Counted from the stretch's first letter, positions 1-8,947 are shown. The stretch: 64,000 bases of DNA from an uncultured Oscillospiraceae bacterium (GCA_934572335.1 CAKTKU010000002.1:62001-126000); one strand, 5' to 3'. Made by a program: numbers and translations. The notes: a model not told the origin generated them from the sequence alone.

Positions 1-361
1 TGGGCGTTTTATAACGGCTCGGGAACGCATTTCTGCCAACACCGCAGCTGAGCTGTATCGCAATCTTCGCGCCATGGCGATGAACCGCCTCCACGAGTAC
101 GGACTGACGCGGCACAGAGAATTTTTCCTCGATCGCACCTTCTATGCAGCCGGAGGCAAGCTCCTGACTGATGAACGTGCAGCCCTCGATTATCATGCCG
201 ACACCGCCCTGCGCTCGGCGCGCGTAGAAGTCTATCTTGTTGTCGGACATCGTCCCGTCGCCGTTCGCGGCATTCGTGCCGTGCGGCGCTTCGACAATGC
301 GGTTTCTTATCTCCAGACTGCCGATCTTGAACGGCGTAAAGAGAACATCATAGTTTGCCAT
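1..361 (-). CDS. NADH:flavin oxidoreductase (Old Yellow Enzyme family), N-terminal part only
   Basis: The reading frame starts with ATG at 361 and runs off the left edge of the window, giving about 120 residues. The start reads MANYDVLFTPFKIGSLEIRN and is followed by RIVEAPHG and a long TIM-barrel-like stretch with GGVGMIIEG. This is the standard N-terminus of Old Yellow Enzyme and 2,4-dienoyl-CoA reductase-type flavoproteins, which reduce activated C=C bonds using FMN. The gene lies about 40 bases after the GntP-type permease on the same strand, so the two are probably co-transcribed and the permease may bring in the substrate. AAAGGA lies upstream of the ATG at somewhat long spacing. The C-terminal iron-sulfur and NADH domains found in FadH/BaiCD-type members cannot be seen here, so the subfamily is open. 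Confidence 0.85.
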   Translation of the reverse strand, partial: MANYDVLFTPFKIGSLEIRNRIVEAPHGTNAANGDGTMSDNKIDFYARRAQGGVGMIIEGCTFISQELASGCIEGAIEEKFSVPRQSVLVEAVHRHGAKIAIQLSCGVGRNAFPSRYKTP

Positions 362-400
362 TTTATATTCGTTTCCTTTCAAATTGGTTTGTCGGTCAGT

Positions 401-1732
401 TTACACGGCAAGGCCGGGGAAAAGCCAGCATATGAGCGCCACCGTGCAGGTGGATATGGTCGTCGCGACGACGGAGATCATAAATACGCTCGGGTACCCA
501 TCCTTTATTTTCACATCGCAGAACGAATGCGCCATGACGACCGTGCCGGCATACGGCATTGTGTCAAGTATCGCGCCGGCGAAGGACGATATGCGGTGGA
601 TCGCCGCGAGGGACACGCCCGCCTTGTGCACTATCGGTGCGACGATCGGCACGGCGATCGCCTGTCCGGTCGCGCTGCCGCCGCACAGCATGCACATGAT
701 GCATATGGTCACGATAAGCAGCACATACGGACTGACCTGCATGGTGGACAGCGTATTGACGATCGCATCAAACGCGGGCGTGCTCTGGACTACCTTCGAA
801 AAGCCGATGACCGCGCATATGCTTATCGTCGGCGGAAGCGAGGTCAGGCAGCCCTTTGTCACCGTCGCCTTTATATCCCGGTTGGGGAAATACTTCATGA
901 ACATGAGCGAGGCGATGATGCAGGTTATCGCAAGGGAGAGGTTTATATCGAGCTGGGCAAAATCGAAAAGCCCGACGAGCACGATCATGGGGATAAGCGT
1001 TATTATCAGATTCGGTCTCGCGCTGATGTCCTCAAAATCCTTGTCGTTCGGACCGGGCTCAAAATGACCGCCGCGCTTTATGTCGCGCGTGATGAGTATA
1101 TTCACGAGAACAGTCATCGCGATGATCTCCACCACCGCGCCGATTATTCCGGGGATGGGTGCCGACCAAGAGGTCGTGCCGAGTATCTGCATCGGGATAA
1201 CGTTTCCCGGCTGAGGACTGCCCGGCAGGTCGTTTGCAAAGCCCAGACAGCCGCCGAGTATGCCGGCAACGATATACTTTTTCGGTATATCCGCGAGCTT
1301 ATACAATGAGAGCGCGATCGGGTAGAGCACAAACACGACCTGTGACGCCCCGACACCGGCAAACTCAAGTATTGCCGACATAAGTATCAGCGCAACTATC
1401 ACGATGTGCCGCCTCGTCGCCGGGCTGTACGAGTCTTTCAGGCATATCTTTGACACCGCCAGCGCAATGGTAAGCCCCGCCCCGCTCTCCGAGTAGAGCA
1501 CCGCAAGCAGCGCGCAGAAGAACATCATGCCGAAATACTGCGTGAGAAAGCCGCCCATGCCGACAAGGTAAAGCTCCGTATACGCCGTGACGACGTTCAA
1601 TCCGTTGAAGACCACGACGGTCAGCGCCCCCGCGAGCGAGCTTATCATGATGTTCCACCCTATATAGGTGAGCACGCCCATCACGATGAAGCCAAGCAGG
1701 CAGCCTATAAGTCCCACTGTGTCCATATCCAT
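401..1732 (-). CDS. GntP-family permease
   Basis: This is a 443-residue, very hydrophobic protein with about 12 membrane segments. Its layout resembles the GntP (gluconate:H+ symporter) superfamily: an opening helix pair, then a conserved Gly/Ala-rich core and a GGSATGQAIAVPIV-like stretch typical of ion-transporter domains. Members import sugar acids, hydroxy acids or other small carboxylates with protons; the substrate here is unknown. AGAGGG directly abuts the ATG at 1732 but is about 6 nt from the ATG at 1726, so the true start is probably 1726 (MDTVGLIG). The gene is divergent from the PucR-type regulator and is followed by the flavin oxidoreductase, which suggests a regulated uptake-and-reduction unit. 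Confidence 0.75.
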   Translation of the reverse strand: MDMDTVGLIGCLLGFIVMGVLTYIGWNIMISSLAGALTVVVFNGLNVVTAYTELYLVGMGGFLTQYFGMMFFCALLAVLYSESGAGLTIALAVSKICLKDSYSPATRRHIVIVALILMSAILEFAGVGASQVVFVLYPIALSLYKLADIPKKYIVAGILGGCLGFANDLPGSPQPGNVIPMQILGTTSWSAPIPGIIGAVVEIIAMTVLVNILITRDIKRGGHFEPGPNDKDFEDISARPNLIITLIPMIVLVGLFDFAQLDINLSLAITCIIASLMFMKYFPNRDIKATVTKGCLTSLPPTISICAVIGFSKVVQSTPAFDAIVNTLSTMQVSPYVLLIVTICIMCMLCGGSATGQAIAVPIVAPIVHKAGVSLAAIHRISSFAGAILDTMPYAGTVVMAHSFCDVKIKDGYPSVFMISVVATTISTCTVALICWLFPGLAV

Positions 1733-1960
1733 CCCTCTTTCTCTTTGTCAGAATTCTGTTTATCCTGTCTGTGCACGAGGATAACACACGTGTCAAAAAA
1801 ATCACATATGCAATTGCCTCAATATCGCACGCTGCGTTTGTGTTTTTTCACAAGCAGCTTGTTTTTAGCCATGTATATTTCAGTCAAAAAACATCCTTGT
1901 CTTTGTCCTCCGTTTGTGATAACTTTTATTTTAACAATATATTATCAGGGAGTGCGCAAA

Positions 1961-3196
1961 ATGGATACTGTCGCTTTCTACAATCTTTTGCTCAGCGAGC
2001 TTGCCGCGGGCTCCATTCAGGATATCATCAAGGCCGCCGCAGACTATACGCACCAGCACATCACCGTGCTTGATCTGAGCTATAATGTGCTCGCAATGTA
2101 TCCCAAGGAAGCCATCGGCGATCCGTACTGGGACCCGCAGTTCCACTACGGCTATGTCCCCGAGTACAACATGAAAAAAATATTCGAGAATAAATATCCC
2201 GACGCCACCTTCGCCGGGGTGTCGTATATCACGTGGGGCGACATCGTCTATCCGCGCTGTGTCACTTCCCTGAAAGACAACGGCAAAGCTCTCGCCCACG
2301 TCAGCATCTATCACACCGACAACTGCATGAGCCGCGAGGAGATAATAGATGTATGCACATGTCTCGATCATATCCTGCGCGTGTATTTTCTGAATAACAA
2401 CCGCATTTCCACCGCAAACGAAGCCATTATGAGCGCACTTGTCTCAAAGCTCTTCCTCGGCCAGCAGATAACGCAGTCCTATCTGGAGGAATGGGAGCGC
2501 AGTGCCGGCACTCCCCTGCGCGGAAATTACTTTGTCGCCTCGATCTCCAACGAGGATATGCACAGCAGCATAATTGAGTTTCTCAGCACACGCATGGGGC
2601 ATCTGCACAGCTGCTGCGCTTACGCGGAAATGCGCAAGTGCAATTATATTCTTTTTTACAGCATCAAGGATCAGCGCCACATGGATAATCTCAAAATGCG
2701 GCTGCTGGACTTCATCAACAGCTATAAGCTGCACATAGGCATAAGCGCGATGTTTTCCGACCTCAACAAAATAGAGATGTATATGTACCAATGCCGGAAG
2801 GCGCTCAGCATAGGGCGGCGGGTCGAACCAGAATGCAAGCTCCACAGCTTCGATAAGCTGCGCACGGAGATCATGCTGTCATATATACTGTCGAGCATGG
2901 ATGTCGCGAACTGCACTCACCCGCTTTTCACAAAGCTCATGGATGAGGACACGAAAAATGACACACAGTACTGCAAGACGCTCTCCATATATCTCGACTG
3001 CATATGCGACAGCGCAAAGGCCGCCAAAGCGCTCTTTATACACCGCAACACCATGCTCTACCGCCTGAAGCACATTGAAGAGACCTATGACGTATCCTTC
3101 AACGACGCCGACTTTGTAAAAGATCTGATGATGTCAGCGTGGGTACGTTCTGAAAAAGAAAAAGCGCCAGGCATTTGTGAAGAATCACAACCCTGA
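1961..3196 (+). CDS. PucR/CdaR-type transcriptional regulator
   Basis: This is a 411-residue protein. The C-terminal 60 residues (AKAAKALFIHRNTMLYRLKHIEE) form the PucR-type helix-turn-helix (HTH_30), in which the conserved H-x-N-T-x-x-Y-R-L is clear. The N-terminal region has the look of a sensory domain and the middle a GGDEF-like degenerate fold, as in CdaR/PucR activators of purine or sugar-acid catabolism. I chose the ATG at 1961 because CAGGGAG precedes it at good spacing and the upstream in-frame extension is AT-rich intergenic DNA. It is divergent from the GntP permease and followed by an alcohol dehydrogenase, so it probably controls one or both in response to a metabolite. Confidence 0.85.
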   Translation: MDTVAFYNLLLSELAAGSIQDIIKAAADYTHQHITVLDLSYNVLAMYPKEAIGDPYWDPQFHYGYVPEYNMKKIFENKYPDATFAGVSYITWGDIVYPRCVTSLKDNGKALAHVSIYHTDNCMSREEIIDVCTCLDHILRVYFLNNNRISTANEAIMSALVSKLFLGQQITQSYLEEWERSAGTPLRGNYFVASISNEDMHSSIIEFLSTRMGHLHSCCAYAEMRKCNYILFYSIKDQRHMDNLKMRLLDFINSYKLHIGISAMFSDLNKIEMYMYQCRKALSIGRRVEPECKLHSFDKLRTEIMLSYILSSMDVANCTHPLFTKLMDEDTKNDTQYCKTLSIYLDCICDSAKAAKALFIHRNTMLYRLKHIEETYDVSFNDADFVKDLMMSAWVRSEKEKAPGICEESQP

Positions 3197-3283
3197 CACA
3201 TACGATTTTTGTCTTTGCACATTGCTCTTTGTCAAAACAAAAACTATCATAAATTCATAATTCTTTTTTAGGCGGTGATAGTT

Positions 3284-4351
3284 TTGAAAGGTTTTGGCAC
3301 AATAATTCACGGTGAAACCGTCGGTTTCATTACAAAGGATATTCCCGAACCCAAGGAATTTGAGGCTCTGCTTGAGCCTGTCGTTATCGCGCCGTGCACT
3401 TCCGACGTGCACATCGCATTTGAGCAGGGACACAATCCCGCACGCAACAACCGCATTCTCGGGCATGAGTCCGTCGGGCGCATTGTGAAGCTCGGCGCGG
3501 GCTGCACGGAATACAAGGTCGGCGACGTTGTGGTCGTCCCCTGCACCACGCCCAACTGGCGCACACTTGAGGTGCAGGACGGCGCATTCCAGCACTCCGG
3601 CGGGCTGTGTCAGGGCATGCGCATAGGCACAAGTCAGGACGGTGTGATGGCAGAGTATTACATCGTCAACGATGTTGAAATGAACACCGCGCATATCCCC
3701 GACGGTGTGTCGCTTGAAAACGCGCTGATGGTGAGCGACATGATGACGACCGGCTTCCACGGTGTCGAGCTGGCCGACGTTCAATTCGGCGACACGGTCG
3801 TCGTCATCGGCACTGGTCCTGTCGGGCTTATGGCCGTCGTCGCCGCGAAGCTGCGCGGGGCGGGGCGCATAATCGCCGTCGGCTCGCGCGCAAAATGCAG
3901 AGAGCTCGCCATACACTACGGTGCGAGCAATGTTGTCAACTATAAAGGCGGCGACATATACGCGCAGATCATGGAGCTCACCGGCGGCAAGCGTGTGGAT
4001 AGAACTGTAATTGCCGGCGGCGGAACAGAGCAGCTTCCGATCGCCTACAAGCTCACCCGTCCGGGCGGCGGAATTGGTGATCTTGTTGCGGCGGACACTC
4101 CGCCCAAAATTGAGATCGACACACTGGATTTCAACCGCTTCGTGGCACACCACAAGCTGTCCGGTGGGCTTTGCCCCGGCGGCCGCCGCAGGGCAGAGCG
4201 GCTTCTCAGCCTCATCCAGTATGGCCGCGTTGATCCGTCGCTCATGCTGACGCATAAATGCTACGGTCTCGACGGCTGCCGCGAGGGCTTCGAGCTCATG
4301 CACCAAAAGCCCGAGGATTTGATAAAGCCGATAGTGTATATGAACGTATAA
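3284..4351 (+). CDS. NADP-dependent secondary alcohol dehydrogenase (medium-chain, zinc)
   Basis: This is a 355-residue medium-chain dehydrogenase that oxidises secondary alcohols or reduces ketones. It closely resembles the Thermoanaerobacter/Clostridium beijerinckii NADP-dependent isopropanol dehydrogenases. The catalytic zinc ligands are seen as C38 (APCTSD), H61 (GHES) and the Asp of SDMMTTGFHG. The Rossmann motif is GTGPVGLMA, followed by GSRAK, whose Ser-Arg in that family selects NADP. The downstream GGLCPGGRRRAERL and RVDPS motifs are also conserved. TTG at 3284 is the best start: it gives the family's MKGF N-terminus and lies 5-10 nt after AGGCGGTG. The GTG at 3275 falls inside that ribosome binding site. 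The gene follows pucR by about 90 nt. Confidence 0.9.
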   Translation: MKGFGTIIHGETVGFITKDIPEPKEFEALLEPVVIAPCTSDVHIAFEQGHNPARNNRILGHESVGRIVKLGAGCTEYKVGDVVVVPCTTPNWRTLEVQDGAFQHSGGLCQGMRIGTSQDGVMAEYYIVNDVEMNTAHIPDGVSLENALMVSDMMTTGFHGVELADVQFGDTVVVIGTGPVGLMAVVAAKLRGAGRIIAVGSRAKCRELAIHYGASNVVNYKGGDIYAQIMELTGGKRVDRTVIAGGGTEQLPIAYKLTRPGGGIGDLVAADTPPKIEIDTLDFNRFVAHHKLSGGLCPGGRRRAERLLSLIQYGRVDPSLMLTHKCYGLDGCREGFELMHQKPEDLIKPIVYMNV

Positions 4352-4444
4352 ATCCAATGTTCGTTGACGCGGAGGGCATCTGCTGCTTTCCGCGTCAGTT
4401 GCTGTTTGGTTTATTCTTAGAGTGCCCAGTTTCGCGCCTATTTC

Positions 4445-4816
4445 TTATTTATTCTTATCCTTTGGGCGGAACACCAGCGCCATTATCAGCGCGAAGAACA
4501 CCGCCGCGCAGATGCCGCCCGCACAGGCGGTCAGCCCGCCCGTGAACGCGCCCAGCACGCCCGATTCCGCCACAGCCTCGCGCACGCCCTTTGCCAGCGC
4601 ATTGCCGAAGCCCGTCAGCGGCACGCTCGCCCCCGCAAGCGCGAAGTCCACGAGCGGCTGATATATCCCCAGAGCGCCGAGCACCACGCCCGCGACGACG
4701 TAGCTTGTGAGTATGCGCGCGGGGGTGAGCTTTGTGCAGTCGACGAGCACCTGCCCGATAACGCACAGCATGCCGCCCACGGCGAACGCCTTTATATAAT
4801 CCATGATATTTCCCAT
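4445..4816 (-). CDS. spoVAE: Stage V sporulation protein AE
   Basis: This is a 123-residue membrane protein with about four hydrophobic helices. It carries the family motifs GGMLCVIGQ, DCTKLTPARILTSYVV and LTGFGNALAKGV, which identify the SpoVAE(b) subunit of the SpoVA channel. That channel moves Ca-dipicolinate across the spore inner membrane during sporulation and germination. The ATG at 4816 lies 3 nt after the spoVAD stop codon, with GGAGGA inside the end of spoVAD, so translation is coupled. It is the last gene of the spoVAD-spoVAE unit and converges with the alcohol dehydrogenase. Confidence 0.93.
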   Translation of the reverse strand: MGNIMDYIKAFAVGGMLCVIGQVLVDCTKLTPARILTSYVVAGVVLGALGIYQPLVDFALAGASVPLTGFGNALAKGVREAVAESGVLGAFTGGLTACAGGICAAVFFALIMALVFRPKDKNK

Positions 4817-4819
4817 GCG

Positions 4820-5830
4820 TCAATCCTCCGTTTCCAGCGCCACAGCGTGGCAGATGCCGGGGATGGGCTGCCCCTGCTGAGCGCTTGTCGGGCTCATGAG
4901 GGCTCCCGTCGCCGCGAAGAGCACGCGCTTCCACACGCCGCGGCGCATCGCGGGCAGGATATGCGCGCACAGCACGCTCGCGCTGCACCCGCAGCCGGAG
5001 CCGCCCGCGTGCACGTCCTGCGTGCGCAGGTCGTAGATCAGCACGCCGCAGTCCATATACCGCGCGCCGAGCGTCACGCCGTCCGCTGCAAAGAGCGATT
5101 GGAGTATATCATGCCCCAGCGCGCCGAGGTCGCCGGTGAAGATGGCGTCGTAATACTCTGGGGCGCGCCCCGTGTCAGCAAAGTGCGCGCGGAGCGTATC
5201 GTATGCCGCGGGTGCCATCGCCGCGCCCATGTTGTTCGCGTCGTCTATCCCCGCGTCGACAATGCGCCCGGCGGTCACGTGCGTGAGGCGCACGCCGCGT
5301 CCCTGCACCGTCACTATCGCCGCGCCAGCGCCCGTCACCGTCCACTGCGATGTTGGCGGGCGCTGCCCGCCGTACTCAAGCGGAAAGCGGTACTGCCGCT
5401 CCGCCGTGCAGAAGTGCGAGCCTGTCACGGCACACGCTGTGCTTGCGTAGCCGCCGTCCGTTAGCATCCCCGCGAGCGCCAGCGACTCCGCCATGGTAGA
5501 GCACGCACCGTATACGCCGAAATACGGCGAGCCGGTGTCCTTCATGGCGAACGCCGTGCTGACGCACTGGTTCAAAAGGTCGCCGGAGATGATGATATCC
5601 AGCGCATCCGCCGCCGCGCCCGCCTTATTGCAGGCGAGCGTGAACGCATGGCGGATCATGTGGCTCTCCGCCGCCTCCCAGCTCTTCTCGCCGAAATACG
5701 AATCGGCGGAGACATAGTCAAAGCACCCGCCGAGCGGTCCCTCGCCCTCGCGCTTGCCCACCACGGCAGCGGACGCCGCCACGCACGGGCGGCGGGTCAG
5801 CTCCGCCGTCTGTCTGCCGAGCTTTTTCAT
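4820..5830 (-). CDS. spoVAD: Stage V sporulation protein AD
   Basis: This is a 336-residue thiolase-fold protein of the SpoVA complex; in Bacillus, SpoVAD binds dipicolinic acid on the outer face of the spore inner membrane. Diagnostic stretches are DYVSADSYFGEKSWEAAE, DIIISGDLLNQC, FGVYGACSTMAE and GSHFCTAERQYRFP. The ATG at 5830 is preceded by GAGGTAATG at ideal spacing; a GTG codon immediately upstream is also in frame. The usual partner spoVAC is not next to it, because the upstream neighbour is a terminator and then glycerol-1-phosphate dehydrogenase. A sigma-G-like promoter lies just upstream (5851-5880). Confidence 0.95.
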   Translation of the reverse strand: MKKLGRQTAELTRRPCVAASAAVVGKREGEGPLGGCFDYVSADSYFGEKSWEAAESHMIRHAFTLACNKAGAAADALDIIISGDLLNQCVSTAFAMKDTGSPYFGVYGACSTMAESLALAGMLTDGGYASTACAVTGSHFCTAERQYRFPLEYGGQRPPTSQWTVTGAGAAIVTVQGRGVRLTHVTAGRIVDAGIDDANNMGAAMAPAAYDTLRAHFADTGRAPEYYDAIFTGDLGALGHDILQSLFAADGVTLGARYMDCGVLIYDLRTQDVHAGGSGCGCSASVLCAHILPAMRRGVWKRVLFAATGALMSPTSAQQGQPIPGICHAVALETED

Positions 5831-5850
5831 CACATTACCTCACTTAAACA

Positions 5851-5880
5851 TATAGTGATGGTAGTATCTCCCGGATATAC
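5851..5880 (-). promoter_or_regulatory. Candidate sigma-G promoter of spoVAD-spoVAE
   Basis: Reading the minus strand, GTATA (5880-5876) and CACTATA (5857-5851) are separated by 18 nt. They match the forespore sigma-G pattern (GHATR and CATxHTA) with one mismatch. The site lies between the bidirectional terminator and the spoVAD ribosome binding site, the only place a promoter for this two-gene unit could be. spoVA genes are sigma-G dependent in Bacillus. Confidence 0.5.
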
Positions 5881-5918
5881 AAAAATACTCCCAGGGTCGA
5901 GCCCTGAGAGTATTTTTT
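5881..5918. terminator. Bidirectional terminator between glycerol-1-phosphate dehydrogenase and spoVAD
   Basis: The arms AATACTCCCAGGG (5884-5896) and CCCTGAGAGTATT (5902-5914) pair with one wobble around a 5-nt loop. A-runs and T-runs on both sides allow termination in either direction. It ends the upstream minus-strand unit and insulates spoVAD. Confidence 0.85.
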
Positions 5919-5935
5919 GTGTTTTGTACCGTTTT

Positions 5936-7294
5936 TTATTCCGCGCACTCCGCCTCGGCGCAGACCTCGTCCGCCAGCTTTTCCAGCAGCCCCAGATCCC
6001 ATGCGAGCTGATACACGGTGTACCGCGCGCGCGTCTCCTTGCAGTAGAGCAGCGCGTCGCGGAGTATGTCCTTTGTGACGCCGATGTCACGCGGCTCGCA
6101 CGGGCAGCCGATATCCTTGAGCAGCGCGCGCAGCTTCTCCGCGGGGTAGACCCCGGCGAGCATGGCGCGCACCTCATCCCAGTGCTGCTGCATGATGTCT
6201 ATGCGTTTGAGCCGCCCGGCGGTCTGGTTTTTGCCGGACTGCGCCTCAAGCTCGATTATCGCGCCCGCCGCATCGCCGTAAGCGCGGCGTATCTCACTCT
6301 CCCATGCCGCGGCGTCATACTTTGCCGCCGCTTCGCGCGCCGCGTCAAAGTCCGGCGTTATCGCCGCGAGCTTTGCCGCCACGGTCAGCGCAAGCACCGT
6401 GCCCACGGCGACCTGCTCACCATGCATGGCGTAAGGCTTGCCGCGCTGGTCGCCCAGCACCTCGAGATAGTGCGAGAAGTGGTGCTCCGCGCCGGAAATG
6501 GGGCGGGAGCTGCCGTAGAGGCTGATGGACGCGCCGGTCAGCAGCAGAGCGTTCATCAGCTCGCCGATGGCCGCGGCATCGTGGTTCTTTATCAGCTCCG
6601 CCTTGCCCAGAATGTCGTAAACATAGTCCATGACGAGCGTGTCTATACTGCGGCAGTAATGGTCGCCGTTGATGAGCACGCCGAGATGCCAGTCGTTTAT
6701 GGCGTTGAGCTTGCCGATGAGGTCGGCAAAGCCCGCAACGTTCATGCGGTACGGCGCGCCGGAGAGCACGTCCGTGTCGCCGATGATGACCTCGGTGCTG
6801 TGGGCGGGCATGGTCGCCTTGAGACTGTTGACGTTCATGATGCCGACGGAGGCGGAGAAGCCGTCCATCGGCGCGCCGGTGGCGACGGTGAAGCACGGCA
6901 GACCGAGCTTGAAGCTGGAATAGCGCAGCATATCCGTGATGGAGCCCGTGCCGACGCCGATCATCACGTCGCAGTCGTCGGGCTTGTTGATGACGATCTC
7001 GCCGAGCGTCGCCTCGTCAAAGCCGAGGTGCTGGATGATGAGCACATCGGGCGCAAAGCCCGCCGCGCGCAGGACGCTCTCGCACTTCTCGCCCGCGATC
7101 TTGTAGGTTATCGCGTCGCAGAGGATGTACGGGCGCTTATAGCCGAAGCGGTCCATATACTCCGGCAAGGCGTTTATCGCGCCCTTGCTGATGTTGACCG
7201 CCTTTATGGGCGCGTAGTGCGTGCGCCCGCAGTCACATTCCAGCTTGACATTCAGGTATTTTTCGACCGGCTGGGTGGTTTCATACATTTTCAT
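5936..7294 (-). CDS. sn-glycerol-1-phosphate dehydrogenase (AraM/EgsA-like)
   Basis: This is a 452-residue member of the iron-containing alcohol dehydrogenase superfamily. Family features are VGTGSITDMLRYSSFKLGLP, TGAPMDGFSASVGIM, GFADLIGKLNA and the metal-binding histidines of ISGAEHHFSHYLE and MHGEQVAVG. The enzyme interconverts dihydroxyacetone phosphate and sn-glycerol 1-phosphate with NAD(P)H. In Bacillus AraM the product feeds an unusual glycerophosphate lipid or is used in catabolism. It is followed by a terminator and preceded 19 nt upstream by the SIS-domain gene, so the two form one unit. The ATG at 7294 has GGGGAGGACA in front. The physiological substrate in this neighbourhood is not certain. 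Confidence 0.88.
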   Translation of the reverse strand: MKMYETTQPVEKYLNVKLECDCGRTHYAPIKAVNISKGAINALPEYMDRFGYKRPYILCDAITYKIAGEKCESVLRAAGFAPDVLIIQHLGFDEATLGEIVINKPDDCDVMIGVGTGSITDMLRYSSFKLGLPCFTVATGAPMDGFSASVGIMNVNSLKATMPAHSTEVIIGDTDVLSGAPYRMNVAGFADLIGKLNAINDWHLGVLINGDHYCRSIDTLVMDYVYDILGKAELIKNHDAAAIGELMNALLLTGASISLYGSSRPISGAEHHFSHYLEVLGDQRGKPYAMHGEQVAVGTVLALTVAAKLAAITPDFDAAREAAAKYDAAAWESEIRRAYGDAAGAIIELEAQSGKNQTAGRLKRIDIMQQHWDEVRAMLAGVYPAEKLRALLKDIGCPCEPRDIGVTKDILRDALLYCKETRARYTVYQLAWDLGLLEKLADEVCAEAECAE

Positions 7295-7313
7295 GGCTGT
7301 GTCCTCCCCGCTC

Positions 7314-7922
7314 TCACTTCATGCCGTGCAGCAGTCTGTCGCCGACAGCGCCGCCCGGATGGATGACCGCAAACTGCTCGCGCGTATAGCCGGTCATCTG
7401 CATAAGCGCGATGCAGATGGCGTCGAACACAGAAATGACCGCCAGCGTGCTCGCCGTGGCAAGCATGTTGAACCGGCACGGCTCGCGCGCGACCTTGACG
7501 CGCAGATATATGTCCGCCTCGCGCGCAATGACGGAGTCGGGATTCTCCGACACGCCGATGAGCAGCGCCTTCTTTGTCTTGCAGGCAGGGATGAGATTTG
7601 TAAGCTCGCTCGTGTTGCCGCCCTTGCTGATGAGGATGAGCACGTCCTCCCCCTGCAATACGCCAAGCGCGCCGTGCACCGCGTCAGACGGCGAGAGGAA
7701 GAGCGCGGGTATTTCTATGCAGCTGAGCGAGTGGGCGACCTTTTTCGCCGCCATGGCGGATGTGCCGCAGCCGGAGAGGATGACCTTCCCCTTGCAGTTC
7801 ATCAGCGCCTTCGCCACTGCGACGACCGTCCCGCCGTCCAGCTCGGACGTGAGCGCGCGCAGCTCGTCCGCCTCCATGGTTATTGTACGGTTGACCTCCG
7901 CCAGTATCTCATTATCGTTCAT
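7314..7922 (-). CDS. SIS-domain phosphosugar-binding protein (KpsF/GutQ-like, no CBS domains)
   Basis: This is a 202-residue single-domain SIS protein. The motif ILSGCGTSAMAAKKVAHSL is the phosphosugar-binding loop. LILISKGGNTSEL and the C-terminal AVIHPGGAVGDRL match arabinose-5-phosphate isomerases of the KpsF/GutQ group, but the two CBS domains of those enzymes are absent. It probably isomerises or senses a sugar phosphate. It lies between the DeoR regulator and glycerol-1-phosphate dehydrogenase on the same strand and is likely in the same catabolic unit. The exact substrate cannot be read from the sequence. Confidence 0.82.
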   Translation of the reverse strand: MNDNEILAEVNRTITMEADELRALTSELDGGTVVAVAKALMNCKGKVILSGCGTSAMAAKKVAHSLSCIEIPALFLSPSDAVHGALGVLQGEDVLILISKGGNTSELTNLIPACKTKKALLIGVSENPDSVIAREADIYLRVKVAREPCRFNMLATASTLAVISVFDAICIALMQMTGYTREQFAVIHPGGAVGDRLLHGMK

Positions 7923-8101
7923 ATTTACCTCCCGGGCGCCCTGCGGTCTTTGACCGAAAGCGCCTTATGCGTTTTTAGCTCTAATATCATCTTTATATCA
8001 TTATGCTTTGACGGCAGTCAATAGCGCGGCGCACTTTGGCGGCGAACTTGACATACGCCCTCACCATGCGCACAAAAACGCGCACAAATGAGCAGCTATG
8101 T

Positions 8102-8863
8102 TCAGTCCTCCGGGTAGATGAGCCTGTCGCCCAAAAGCTCCTTAAGCGCGCTGTTTGTCGGGCGCTTATCCGTGACGATATAGTCTATCTCGTGCAGCGA
8201 GAAGAGATTGAAGAAATACTGCTTGCCGAATTTCGTGCTGTCGCAGAGGAGGATATGGAGCTTGGAATTGCGGTAGAACGCGCGCTTGACGGCGACGTTC
8301 TCATCGCTGAACTCCATCGCCCCCTGCTCCTGCGTGAAGCCCGCGCAGGAGAAAAAGAACACGTCCGCGTACATCCCCTCTATGCTTTTTATTGCGATGT
8401 TGCCCGTCAGCTCTCCCCATGGCGAGCGCAGGTAGCCGCCGCAGGAAAGTATGGAAAGCTTGGGCGAACTGCTCATATTCGCGATTATATCCACGCCGTT
8501 CGTTGCGATCTTCACATCCGGGTACCCCGTCAGGCGCGAGGCGAGAACGGCGCTCGTCGAGCTGGAATCAAAAAAATACGTCGACGACGGGCGCAGAAAG
8601 CGGCTGGCAAGCTCCGCAATTTTGACCTTTTCCGCGAGCTGCTGGGTCTTTCTGAGCTGGGCAGGCGTATCAAAGGTGCTGCCGGCGGTGAGCACCGCGC
8701 CGCCGTGCACGCGCTTGAGTATTCCCTGCTCCTCCAGCTCCGACAGGTCGCGGCGGATGGTGCTGGCGCTGGCGTAGAGCCGCGCGGACAGCTCCTGCAC
8801 GGTGACGGTGTTGTGCTGGCTGAGATATGAAAGTATCTGCTGCTGTCGTTCTTTTGTGAGCAT
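8102..8863 (-). CDS. DeoR/GlpR-family transcriptional regulator
   Basis: This is a 253-residue protein. The N-terminal winged helix-turn-helix is TKERQQQILSYLSQHNTVTV then STIRRDLSELEEQG and RVHGGAV. The C-terminal DeoRC sensor domain has FDSSSTSAVLASRL, ATNGVDI and LLCDSTKFG; these proteins usually sense phosphorylated sugars. GGAGGGAAAG precedes the ATG at 8863. It is transcribed towards the SIS and glycerol-1-phosphate dehydrogenase genes and away from the FbpABC-type importer. A shared intergenic region holds back-to-back promoters and a palindrome, which suggests that it controls both arms. Confidence 0.92.
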   Translation of the reverse strand: MLTKERQQQILSYLSQHNTVTVQELSARLYASASTIRRDLSELEEQGILKRVHGGAVLTAGSTFDTPAQLRKTQQLAEKVKIAELASRFLRPSSTYFFDSSSTSAVLASRLTGYPDVKIATNGVDIIANMSSSPKLSILSCGGYLRSPWGELTGNIAIKSIEGMYADVFFFSCAGFTQEQGAMEFSDENVAVKRAFYRNSKLHILLCDSTKFGKQYFFNLFSLHEIDYIVTDKRPTNSALKELLGDRLIYPED

Positions 8864-8918
8864 AGCTTTCCCTCCGTTTGCTCATTTATGGCGGTATTTG
8901 CGCGATTTCACTTGATTA

Positions 8919-8947
8919 AAAATATCATATTCCAATATGCTTGTCAA
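8919..8947 (-). promoter_or_regulatory. Promoter of the DeoR/SIS/G1P dehydrogenase unit with a palindrome in its spacer
   Basis: Reading the minus strand, TTGACA (8947-8942) and TATTTT (8924-8919) are 17 nt apart. The spacer contains the perfect palindrome CATATTCCAATATG (8926-8939), an attractive operator for the neighbouring DeoR protein (autoregulation). Confidence 0.65.

Noticed and set aside
3275..3283. GTG at 3275 as start of the alcohol dehydrogenase
   Set aside because: It lies within the ribosome binding site of the TTG at 3284, which gives the family's normal N-terminus.
5648..7366. A 572-codon plus-strand frame across spoVAD and glycerol-1-phosphate dehydrogenase
   Set aside because: Antisense shadow caused by high GC in the third codon position; both minus-strand genes carry full family motifs.
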